Origin: Methanomicrobiales archaeon | GTDB lineage: Archaea > Halobacteriota > Methanomicrobia > Methanomicrobiales > JACTUA01 | Reading direction: 5' to 3' | DNA: 6,089 nt | NCBI GenBank assembly: GCA_028678885.1 | Contig: JAJRCP010000038.1 | Span: 1-6,089 of the forward strand | In this document: in pieces, positions 1-5,389 of the stretch | Position numbering within the stretch: the first letter of the stretch is position 1 | Layout of the letters: each line of letters opens with the position of its first letter | The notes under the pieces: generated by a model | What the model saw: only the letters and a program-made list of their open reading frames with translations | The model's database searches: none | What the model was told of the DNA's origin: nothing | Translations under genes and position numbers: made by a program

Positions 1-97
1 CATCTGTAGGAAATCCCTGATTGAGAGATACCCATTCCTATCCGCCAGTTTTTTTCGTTGATACAATTTTGTGAGCTTGTAAAAGAAGGGGGAGCGG

Positions 98-493
98 TCA
101 CTGCGGAGCCGGGACAGCCGGAGGAGTTTTAGGTGCTGATGGCGCCCAGACAAGGGCCAGGATCCCCCCAATGATTCCAAGAATTCCCCCAATAACAAAC
201 CCTCCACCGGAAAGGAAACAAATCAGAGAGAAGACGAGAATAAGCACACCCCAAGTCGTATGCTTCTCAGGCTGGTTGTTCAGTATAATCGATGAAGCGA
301 GTACGATTAGTCCACAGATGATACCCCATATACCAATTGCGGTGACAATCGGTCGGATCCCGAGGAATTCATGTAATCGTAAAACATAACCAGAGAATCC
401 GACGAGGAAGATTACCAGTCCATCAAGAAGGATAAGAACCCCTCCGATCAAGGAAAAGATGAACGCAATCGTTGGTCGTTCTGCATCAGTCAT
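98..493 (-). CDS. Small four-helix membrane protein, downstream tandem copy
   Basis: This 131-residue protein starts MTDAERPTIAF and consists almost wholly of four hydrophobic segments, at about residues 8-32, 47-70, 78-95 and 97-116. They are rich in Gly and Ile (GIWGIICG, GGILGIIGGILALVW), and the protein ends in a Pro/Ala-rich tail (TPPAVPAPQ). This layout resembles the small DUF6114/DUF4064-like integral membrane proteins of unknown function; the family name is from memory and unverified. The open frame actually extends upstream to 904, but I prefer the ATG at 491-493. A TATA-like element lies about 30 bases before it, no ribosome site is visible (leaderless type), and the upstream copy's protein begins at the equivalent point of the repeat. 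The residues just before this Met (about 494-607) have no counterpart in the repeat and read like translated spacer. Confidence 0.7.
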   Translation of the reverse strand: MTDAERPTIAFIFSLIGGVLILLDGLVIFLVGFSGYVLRLHEFLGIRPIVTAIGIWGIICGLIVLASSIILNNQPEKHTTWGVLILVFSLICFLSGGGFVIGGILGIIGGILALVWAPSAPKTPPAVPAPQ

Positions 494-520
494 TGAGATC
501 TGATAGAGATATTCCGCTTG

Positions 521-530
521 ATTAATAAAG
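521..530 (-). promoter_or_regulatory. TATA-like box of the downstream membrane-protein copy
   Basis: Read on the minus strand this is CTTTATTAAT, centred about 32 bases before the ATG at 493. That spacing predicts transcription starting within a few bases of the start codon, as in archaeal leaderless messages. It now lies inside the continuous open frame that joins the two copies, which suggests that the joined frame is secondary. Confidence 0.5.
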
Positions 531-590
531 TATGCCGTGCTGAATGCAGATTGAACTCTATTCCCGTGATAGTGGCTTCCTGATATGTTG

Positions 591-610
591 AAAAAGGGGG
601 ATAAAAATAA
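591..610 (-). terminator. T-rich tract after the upstream membrane-protein copy
   Basis: On the minus strand two T5 runs separated by a C-rich stretch follow the proline-rich tail of the first copy. T-rich tracts are the usual intrinsic terminator signal in archaea. No strong hairpin accompanies it. Its position between the two repeat units, next to the point where a stop codon would be expected, makes it a plausible old terminator. Confidence 0.35.
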
Positions 611-1032
611 TACGGCTGGCTTTTCCGGAGGCTTTTCAACAGGCTTTACTTCAGTTTTCGGTATTTCTCCGGGTTTCGACTTCCATACGATTGCCCAGAG
701 ACCGCCGATAATCCCCAGGATCAATCCAAGGATATATCCACCAGATTCGATGGAACTCAGCACCGAAAAGATCACAATCACGATGCCATAAATCGAATGA
801 GACGCTGGCTTCGAATAGACCATGTACGCGGCACCAATCACAAGAATGCCGCAAATAATCCCCCAAATTCCGAGTCCGACAACAAGTGATTCTGCTACAC
901 CCATAACTGCTGGGATACCAGAGATACCTACTCCTAGGATAACAAGCCCGGAAGGAGGATCAATACACCTCCGATGACTGAGAAGATTACAGCAATGGGG
1001 GGATACTCTTTTTCTGCCCTGTGATTCACCAC
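611..1032 (-). pseudogene. Frameshifted upstream copy of the four-helix membrane protein
   Basis: This is the first of two tandem paralogues. From a GTG at 1030-1032 (or the adjacent GTG at 1027-1029) one frame reads VNHRAEKEYPPIAVIF, then SVIGGVLILLPGLLS, and stops at 934-936. The next frame continues the same helix as VILGVGISGIPAVMGVAES and then GLGIWGIICG. The second copy has the matching order IAFIFSLIGGVLILLDGLVIF followed by GIWGIICG. One missing base around 938-948 explains the break. The copy then runs through helices 2-4 (to IIGGLWAIVW) and a Pro/Lys/Glu tail ending PEKPAV. No stop follows: the frame reads on through a T-rich spacer into the second copy, and a single T-to-A change at the next codon (608-610) would restore a TAA. 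I call it broken on these grounds. A base-calling error at 938-948 is the main alternative, in which case this is a live gene or a true two-unit fusion of about 311 residues. Confidence 0.65.
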
Positions 1033-1051
1033 CGCATGATTACTGTGTTGG

Positions 1052-1059
1052 TATAAAAA
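1052..1059 (-). promoter_or_regulatory. TATA-like box of the upstream membrane-protein copy
   Basis: Read on the minus strand it is TTTTTATA followed by CC, about 20-27 bases before the tandem GTG codons at 1027-1032. This is the spacing expected for a leaderless archaeal message starting at GTG. It supports a gene start well upstream of the first ATG in the long frame (904). Confidence 0.5.
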
Positions 1060-1069
1060 CCATTCGTCT

Positions 1070-1100
1070 GTTCTCAATTTCCCTTTTAGAAAGGGAGAAC
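1070..1100. repeat. Bulged inverted repeat between the peptidase and membrane-protein genes
   Basis: The core CCCTTT-TAG-AAAGGG (1081-1095) is flanked by GTTCT (1070-1074) and AGAAC (1096-1100). Together they make an 11-bp stem with a six-base bulge on one side. It lies just after the M20 peptidase gene and just before the TATA box at 1052-1059, so it could be a transcript-end hairpin or an operator. A T-rich stretch on the minus strand (1100-1120) precedes it. The role is undetermined. Confidence 0.4.
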
Positions 1101-1124
1101 GGAGAAGAGAGGATTAAAAGGGCC

Positions 1125-2468
1125 TTATTCCTTTTTTCCCGATAAGAAGTTCAACAACAGGCACTGGGCGAGGATCATCCGTTCAATCTCCCCAATATCC
1201 ACGCTCTCATTTGTGCCATGGATGCGGGACAGGGCAAGATCCTCGCTCCCCCACAGGATAAACTCGGCCTTCGGCACGGTCCGTTTCAGAATTTTCAGGA
1301 GCGGGATCGAACCCCCGGCACCAATCTCACTGACTGGTTTTCCGAAGGCACGTTCCATCGCCTGCTTTGCAAGGATATAACCAGGACCATCTGTTGGGCA
1401 GATGAACCCCGGGGAGGCACTGATCCGCCGGACATCCACCAGAACATGCCAGGGAGCCACTTTTCGCAGGTGGTCCATCAAGAGCTGCACCTCGTGATCC
1501 GGATCGGCACCCGGAGAGATCCGCATGCTGACGGCTGCGGCTGCCTTCGGGATAAGGATATTTGATGCCTCCTGTATGGTCGGTGCATCTATGCCGATCA
1601 CGGATATCGATGGTTTTGACCAGAGACGGGAGCTCAGGGGGCCGCTGCCGATGAGGTCCACTCCTTCATGTATACATGTGATATCCCGGAAAAGCTCTTC
1701 CGGAAAATCGCTCCCTTCCCACTGAGAAGAGGCAAGCCCAGCCAGAGCCACATTCCCCTTCTGATCTTGGAGGGTGGAGAGGATTCTGAGAAGGGCCATA
1801 AACGCATCTGGGGTAGGTCCGCCGAACGATCCGGAATGAACCGGATGGTCTAGCGTTGTGACCGTGATCCTGCAGGAGACCTCTCCTCGCAGGGTCGTTG
1901 TGAGGACCGGATCTCCGACGGTAAGGTTGCCGTTATCGGTCACGATACACAGGTCACATTGAAAGAAGTCCGGATGTTCGGGGATAAACCCATGAAGATG
2001 ACTGGTGGTCTCCTCTTCTCCCTCAATCACTAACTTCACACCCACTGGGGGTCTACCCTCAAAACAGCGAATTGTTGCAGCATTCATGATAATGCCGCTC
2101 TTGTCATCCGCAGCCCCGCGCCCGTAAAGTCGGCCAGCTTTCTTGTAGGGAGTAAAGGGATCTCCCTCCCAGCCGTCTTTTTTCGCGGGCTGGACATCGT
2201 AGTGGGCGTACATCAGAACAGTCGGTGAGTTTGGCGGTGCCGGGAACTCTCCATATACGAGGGGATACCCACCAGGAATGTCTATCGCGTATGCAGTTGA
2301 AAGCCCATACCGCCTAAGGAGTTCCACGGTGGCCCTTGCCATCCGATGCACCGGATCGGGAGGATATCCGGGAAATGCGATAGAGGGATATCTGATGAGC
2401 TCCTTCAGGTCATGAACAACCTCCGGCACCATGTTTCTGACATTAATTCTGATCTGATCAAAATTCAT
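1125..2468 (-). CDS. M20 family zinc metallopeptidase (carnosine-dipeptidase-like)
   Basis: This 447-residue cytosolic enzyme has no signal peptide and probably hydrolyses peptides or N-acyl amino acids with two active-site metal ions. The whole M20 signature is present: H89 and D91 in AHYDVQP, bridging D121 in GRGAADDKSG, general base E152 and ligand E153 in EGEEET, D178 in VTDNG, H211 in HSGSFGG (head of the dimerisation domain, about 195-310) and H417 in IHGTNESV. GAGGSIP at about 383-389 also fits the family. Order and spacing match the CNDP/ArgE/DapE group, closest in style to the dipeptidases; the exact substrate cannot be told. Length is normal and all ligands are intact, so it should be active. 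The start is the ATG at 2466-2468, with GGTGA six bases upstream. It follows the nitrogenase-like gene on the same strand by 96 bases, with a T-rich tract between, so co-transcription is uncertain. Confidence 0.9.
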   Translation of the reverse strand: MNFDQIRINVRNMVPEVVHDLKELIRYPSIAFPGYPPDPVHRMARATVELLRRYGLSTAYAIDIPGGYPLVYGEFPAPPNSPTVLMYAHYDVQPAKKDGWEGDPFTPYKKAGRLYGRGAADDKSGIIMNAATIRCFEGRPPVGVKLVIEGEEETTSHLHGFIPEHPDFFQCDLCIVTDNGNLTVGDPVLTTTLRGEVSCRITVTTLDHPVHSGSFGGPTPDAFMALLRILSTLQDQKGNVALAGLASSQWEGSDFPEELFRDITCIHEGVDLIGSGPLSSRLWSKPSISVIGIDAPTIQEASNILIPKAAAAVSMRISPGADPDHEVQLLMDHLRKVAPWHVLVDVRRISASPGFICPTDGPGYILAKQAMERAFGKPVSEIGAGGSIPLLKILKRTVPKAEFILWGSEDLALSRIHGTNESVDIGEIERMILAQCLLLNFLSGKKE

Positions 2469-2474
2469 GGGATT

Positions 2475-2479
2475 TCACC
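2475..2479 (-). promoter_or_regulatory. Ribosome binding site of the M20 peptidase
   Basis: GGTGA on the minus strand, six bases before the ATG at 2466-2468, complements the archaeal 16S 3' end and fixes that start. Confidence 0.6.
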
Positions 2480-2506
2480 GTACAATCTGCTCAGTTATTC
2501 TCGATC

Positions 2507-2519
2507 AAAGAAAAAGGAA
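2507..2519 (-). terminator. T-rich tract after the nitrogenase-like gene
   Basis: On the minus strand it reads TTCCTTTTTCTTT, 46 bases after the stop of the nitrogenase-like gene and about 40 before the peptidase start. T-rich runs of this kind end archaeal transcripts. The same position could also carry the peptidase promoter, so the assignment is weak. Confidence 0.35.
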
Positions 2520-2564
2520 TAGCCGGGTATGTTCCATAGGGGTAAAAGTGGAGGCCGTTATAAT

Positions 2565-3755
2565 TCAGAAACTACAGTTCTGATCCGGGCTTTTCTCATT
2601 ACTCTCCACATCTTCTGCTCCAAGCACACTCAGGAGGTTACATACCCCCTCATACCCCATGGTTTTCTGACTCCCGTGCATGATGTCGAAGAAATCGATA
2701 TCCAGCATTGCGGCGAAGGAACGCTCTAACATCCCACCCAGAATAAGGTCCACTCTTTTTTCACGGAGTTTTTTAAGTATCAGACCCTGATCGGGTTCCA
2801 CAAGAATTTCCGATCCAACCATATCCTGGAGGCGTTGCCTGGTGCCTGCATCAAAATCAAGGACGATCAGCGCGGGTTCCATCCCCAGCTCCTTCAGGAA
2901 TGCTGTGACTGCTATCGCTCGCGTGGGTCCGCTGATTAATGCCACTCTCCTGGTGAGGGGCGGAAGAGGGTGAGGAGTCTCCGGGAAGCCAGAATCTATG
3001 GGTATCTGCAATGCCTCGCTCAGCCGTTGAACGAAACGATGTGTGGCTCCGGCTCCAATTGGCAGATCGGCGATGATATAGGGCGTGCCAAATTTCTCCT
3101 GCAGCCGTTTTGCCGCATCCAATCCGGATGGCTCGCAGAGTACGATATTCAGTGCTGCAGAACTCATGCGTGCGATATCCGAGAGCGTTGCACCTGCGGT
3201 CAGCACTGCCTTGACCGAGATACCTAGCCTGTTCAGGATCCCGGTGAGTTCCCGGAGATCTGGGCCACTGCGTAGCACTCCAACCAGATTCACGGAACGG
3301 GGATCGATAGATCCACTTTCCTCCACAAGCGTATCCACCAGGCTGCGCAGGGTTTCCCCGTATCCCTGGCGGAAATCTCCCTCGAATCCCCCGCCCTCGA
3401 TCCCAATCACCCGGGCATGGATGCGTGCGCGCCTAACCGCACTCTCCACATCCTCACCGATGATGCTGGAGGCGCAGCACGAGAGCACTGCGATCAGATC
3501 AGGAGACTCCATCCGATCCAGCTCTTCAATCGCCTCTTTCAGTCGTTCTTCTGCTCCGAAGATCACATCGTTCTCCTCAAGGCATGTGGAATACACCTGT
3601 GACGGTCGGTCTCCCCGCATGCCAAGGATGTAATTGATATGATACACGCATCCCTTCGGTCCATGTACGAGAATCACACACCGCCGAAGTGTGCCGAGAG
3701 ATTTAATCGCACCGAACAACCGGCAGGTGCTGCGGGGGATCTGAACCGCCTTCAT
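2565..3755 (-). CDS. Nitrogenase component 1-like protein (NifD/NifE family), function unassigned
   Basis: This 396-residue protein belongs to the nitrogenase MoFe/NifEN/BchNB/CfbD superfamily of cofactor- and cluster-binding subunits. Three cysteines fall where NifD binds the P-cluster: C11, C36 in VHGPKGC, and C94 in SCCASSIIGEDVES (C93 is adjacent). LEENDVIFGAEERL (59-72) matches the conserved E-x-D-x-x-FG segment. C207 in LNIVLCEPSG and H360 in IMHGSQKTMGYEG align with the two residues that bind the metal cofactor in NifD, although this rests on alignment by eye. It is about 50-100 residues shorter than NifD/NifE and nearer CfbD in length. I chose the ATG at 3753-3755 over 3768-3770 because GGAGGT lies seven bases before it and overlaps the zinc-ribbon stop, which indicates translational coupling. 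No NifH or partner subunit lies in the window. CfbD (coenzyme F430 synthesis) is the main alternative, but its usual neighbours are absent. The substrate is unknown. Confidence 0.8.
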   Translation of the reverse strand: MKAVQIPRSTCRLFGAIKSLGTLRRCVILVHGPKGCVYHINYILGMRGDRPSQVYSTCLEENDVIFGAEERLKEAIEELDRMESPDLIAVLSCCASSIIGEDVESAVRRARIHARVIGIEGGGFEGDFRQGYGETLRSLVDTLVEESGSIDPRSVNLVGVLRSGPDLRELTGILNRLGISVKAVLTAGATLSDIARMSSAALNIVLCEPSGLDAAKRLQEKFGTPYIIADLPIGAGATHRFVQRLSEALQIPIDSGFPETPHPLPPLTRRVALISGPTRAIAVTAFLKELGMEPALIVLDFDAGTRQRLQDMVGSEILVEPDQGLILKKLREKRVDLILGGMLERSFAAMLDIDFFDIMHGSQKTMGYEGVCNLLSVLGAEDVESNEKSPDQNCSF

Positions 3756-3760
3756 GAACT

Positions 3761-4036
3761 TTACCTCCATCGTTTCAGCGTTGGAATTACTGATCGCGCG
3801 ATCTCCTCAGCACTGGATCGGGGCATGCCGGTACGAAGGATGATCTGGTTCGCAACATTTTCTATCATCTCTCCTTGGGTCATCGCAGGCTGGGTGAATG
3901 CACCCTTTTGATAACACAGAGAACAGTAGTCTTCATTCCGTGTGCCGTCTGCATTGGTGCCGAAATCTTTCTCCCGTATCAGGGGCCTTGCACAGCTTTG
4001 ACAGAGTGGCCAAAGGAACTCCTCCTCCATACCCAT
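3761..4036 (-). CDS. Small zinc-ribbon protein (PF12674-like)
   Basis: This 91-residue protein has an N-terminal zinc-binding module with C12 and C15 (CQSC) and C38 and C41 (CSLC). Between them lies FGTNADGTRNEDYC, and after them YQKGAFTQPAMTQGEMIE. This matches, from memory, the putative zinc-ribbon family PF12674, a widespread group of short proteins with no established role. The remainder (about 55-91) is predicted helical and basic at its end (TLKRWR). The start is the ATG at 4034-4036, with GGAG (4045-4048) eight bases upstream; the next ATG, two codons on, has no site of its own. It is the first gene of a probable operon with the nitrogenase-like gene, whose ribosome site lies within its last codons. 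The pairing hints at a shared process, but the function of this protein is unknown. Confidence 0.8.
   Translation of the reverse strand: MGMEEEFLWPLCQSCARPLIREKDFGTNADGTRNEDYCSLCYQKGAFTQPAMTQGEMIENVANQIILRTGMPRSSAEEIARSVIPTLKRWR
3763..3768 (-). promoter_or_regulatory. Ribosome binding site of the nitrogenase-like gene
   Basis: GGAGGT on the minus strand, seven bases before the ATG at 3753-3755. It overlaps the last coding bases and first stop base of the zinc-ribbon gene, and overlaps the alternative upstream ATG (3768-3770), which makes that ATG an unlikely start. Confidence 0.7.
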
Positions 4037-4090
4037 TCTTCGTGCTCCAGTCGCTAATAGGATCGCTTCCTAGCACACAAGAACACAATC

Positions 4091-4099
4091 ATTTATACC
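4091..4099 (+). promoter_or_regulatory. TATA-like box of arfC in a divergent spacer
   Basis: ATTTATACC is centred 28 bases before the arfC ATG, so transcription should begin only a few bases ahead of the start codon. No clear ribosome site is present (AAAAAG precedes ATG), which fits a leaderless message. On the other strand the same bases read GGTATAAAT, 54 or more bases before the zinc-ribbon gene, so both directions might share it. Confidence 0.55.
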
Positions 4100-4122
4100 A
4101 GCCCTGATCCACAATCAAAAAG

Positions 4123-4818
4123 ATGCATCCCTTTGTCCTGGTGAACGTGGCCATGAGCGCTGACGGGAAGATCTCCACTCACGAGCGGAGGCAGGTCCGT
4201 ATCTCGGGAACCGGGGATCGTGCACGGGTGGACAGGCTGAAGGCGGAGAGTGATGCGATCATGGTGGGAATCGGCACTGTGCTCGCTGATAACTCGTCCC
4301 TCAACATCAAATCGGAAGAGCTGCGACGCCAGCGCAGAGACGCGGGAAAAGAGGAGAATCCGATTCGCATCGTGGTGGATAGCAGGGGCCGGACTCCGCG
4401 GGATGCCGACATCCTGCATAAGGGAAAAGGTGAACGGATCATTGCGGTCTCAAAAATGGCCGATCCAGAGAGAGTTCATGCCCTGCGGAACTTGGCAGAT
4501 GTGATGATAGTAGGAGAGACCGAGGTCGATCTTGCCCTCCTTTTCGAGCTGCTCGGAAAACGTGATATCCGGCGAGTGATGGTGGAGGGGGGGGGCCAAC
4601 TGATAGGCGCACTTTTCCGAGAAAATCTAGTGGATGAGCTTTATACTTACGTGGGGAACCTAGTTATCGGCGGAGAGAAATCTCCCACACTTTCAGATGG
4701 GACGGGTTTTCTGCGAGAGGAGGAATTTACACGACTCAGCTTGGTGGAGATCGCACCGATGGATGGGGGGGTGCTTATCCATTGGAAGGTGGAAAAAAAG
4801 GATAATCAGGCGTGCTGA
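4123..4818 (+). CDS. arfC: 2,5-diamino-6-(ribosylamino)pyrimidinone 5'-phosphate reductase (riboflavin pathway)
   Basis: This 231-residue cytosolic enzyme reduces the ribosyl side chain of the diaminopyrimidinone phosphate to a ribityl chain with NAD(P)H, an early step of riboflavin and, in methanogens, F420/FMN/FAD synthesis. It is the RibD C-terminal-type reductase in its stand-alone archaeal form (the MJ0671/RIB7 group, EC 1.1.1.302), without a deaminase domain. Recognisable segments are VNVAMSADGKIS (7-18), DAIMVGIGTVLADNSSL (44-60), IVVDSRGRTP (83-92) and the nucleotide-binding VEGGGQLIGALF (154-165), followed by LVDELYTYVGNLVIGG (169-184). Length is normal for the family. The start is the ATG at 4123, behind a TATA-like box, and the residues before the first motif match family N-termini. 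The gene is divergent from the zinc-ribbon gene and overlaps the convergent lipoprotein gene by 13 bases. It contains a run of nine Gs (4587-4595) but the frame is intact. Confidence 0.9.
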   Translation: MHPFVLVNVAMSADGKISTHERRQVRISGTGDRARVDRLKAESDAIMVGIGTVLADNSSLNIKSEELRRQRRDAGKEENPIRIVVDSRGRTPRDADILHKGKGERIIAVSKMADPERVHALRNLADVMIVGETEVDLALLFELLGKRDIRRVMVEGGGQLIGALFRENLVDELYTYVGNLVIGGEKSPTLSDGTGFLREEEFTRLSLVEIAPMDGGVLIHWKVEKKDNQAC

Positions 4819-5270
4819 CTATAATCGAAGAGTTGATCCACAACTCTGTAACTCTGATCAGTAACTAGAGTCACCGTGATGATTACTCGATCTGACCCTT
4901 TTGTTCCGTCAAATATGGCTACGCTCCCAACATAAGAATCCAGTGACTTGGTGAGAACTATCCCATCAGATCGCACAACTGTTACTTCGATAGAGCGGAC
5001 CTGAAACTGGCCTGCTCCCCCTCGAAATTCAACTGTGATGGTAGGTTGTACCGGATCACGTTCTATATTAAAAATCAGCTCTTTTCCTGCAGGCATGGTC
5101 TGGGTCGGGCCAGGAGTTAGGGAAATACCGTTTCCTGACGGAATGATGGTGGTTATAGGAGGGACTGTAATCGTAGGGGTGACGCCCGCTGAGGGAGTTT
5201 CCGTGCATCCTGCACAGAAGGAAAGAAGCGTGAGTATACCGAGAACAATCACTATCACATTCGATCTCAT
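4806..5270 (-). CDS. Predicted secreted lipoprotein, unknown function
   Basis: This 154-residue protein starts with a short signal peptide: MRSN, then a hydrophobic core at about 5-18, and a lipobox-like FCAGC with the candidate lipidated cysteine at C22 (C19 in the -3 position is unusual). A Thr/Pro/Ser-rich linker (about 23-60) follows, then a compact domain of about 90 residues (62-150) with alternating hydrophobic stretches such as TITVEFRGGAG and RVIITVTLVTD, suggesting a beta sandwich. This plan is typical of cell-surface lipoproteins in methanogens; no specific family is recognised. The ATG at 5268-5270 has only a weak GGTA upstream. TATA-like candidates lie at about 5284-5290 (rather close) and 5307-5313. 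Its 3' end overlaps the convergent arfC gene by 13 bases. Confidence 0.7.
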   Translation of the reverse strand: MRSNVIVIVLGILTLLSFCAGCTETPSAGVTPTITVPPITTIIPSGNGISLTPGPTQTMPAGKELIFNIERDPVQPTITVEFRGGAGQFQVRSIEVTVVRSDGIVLTKSLDSYVGSVAIFDGTKGSDRVIITVTLVTDQSYRVVDQLFDYSQHA

Positions 5271-5324
5271 AATCAGTACCTTTGGGTATAACCTTAAGAG
5301 AGTTCTGAATATCCCACATGTTTC

Positions 5325-5341
5325 TCAATGGTTAGCATTGA
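5325..5341. promoter_or_regulatory. Dyad-symmetric candidate operator
   Basis: TCAATG-GTTAG-CATTGA is a perfect inverted repeat with 6-base arms and a 5-base spacer. It lies in the 119-base divergent spacer, about 18 bases upstream of the TATA-like box of the glutamate-synthase-family gene. The size and place suit a dimeric regulator, but no binding protein is suggested by the sequence. Confidence 0.35.
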
Positions 5342-5359
5342 AGGATACAGAAAGCAATA

Positions 5360-5367
5360 ATTTTTAA
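5360..5367 (+). promoter_or_regulatory. TATA-like box of the glutamate-synthase-family gene
   Basis: ATTTTTAA is centred 26 bases before the ATG at 5390-5392, predicting transcription from at or within a few bases of the start codon. No convincing ribosome site precedes that ATG, which is consistent with a leaderless message. Confidence 0.5.
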
Positions 5368-5389
5368 GTCACAATAAGAACCTTCCTTC

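Noticed and set aside
3..60. Tails of plus-strand frames ending at 18-20 or 58-60, followed by or containing a T7 run (49-55) that could be a terminator
   Set aside because: Only 6 to 19 codons are visible, two frames are equally possible, and nothing identifies a gene.
98..904. A single 268-residue membrane protein starting at the ATG at 904
   Set aside because: The ATG lies inside a repeat unit after its first helix, homologous sequence continues upstream in another frame, and an internal promoter and spacer divide the frame in two.
3085..3633. Plus-strand open frame of 182 codons
   Set aside because: It lies antisense to the nitrogenase-like gene, is Ser/Arg-rich low-complexity shadow sequence, and has no promoter or family resemblance.
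2565..3755. Assignment of the nitrogenase-like gene as cfbD
   Set aside because: No cfbB, cfbC or cfbE neighbour is present, the N-terminus does not look like CfbD as I recall it, and the cofactor Cys/His candidates suggest another branch. It remains possible, so no symbol is given.
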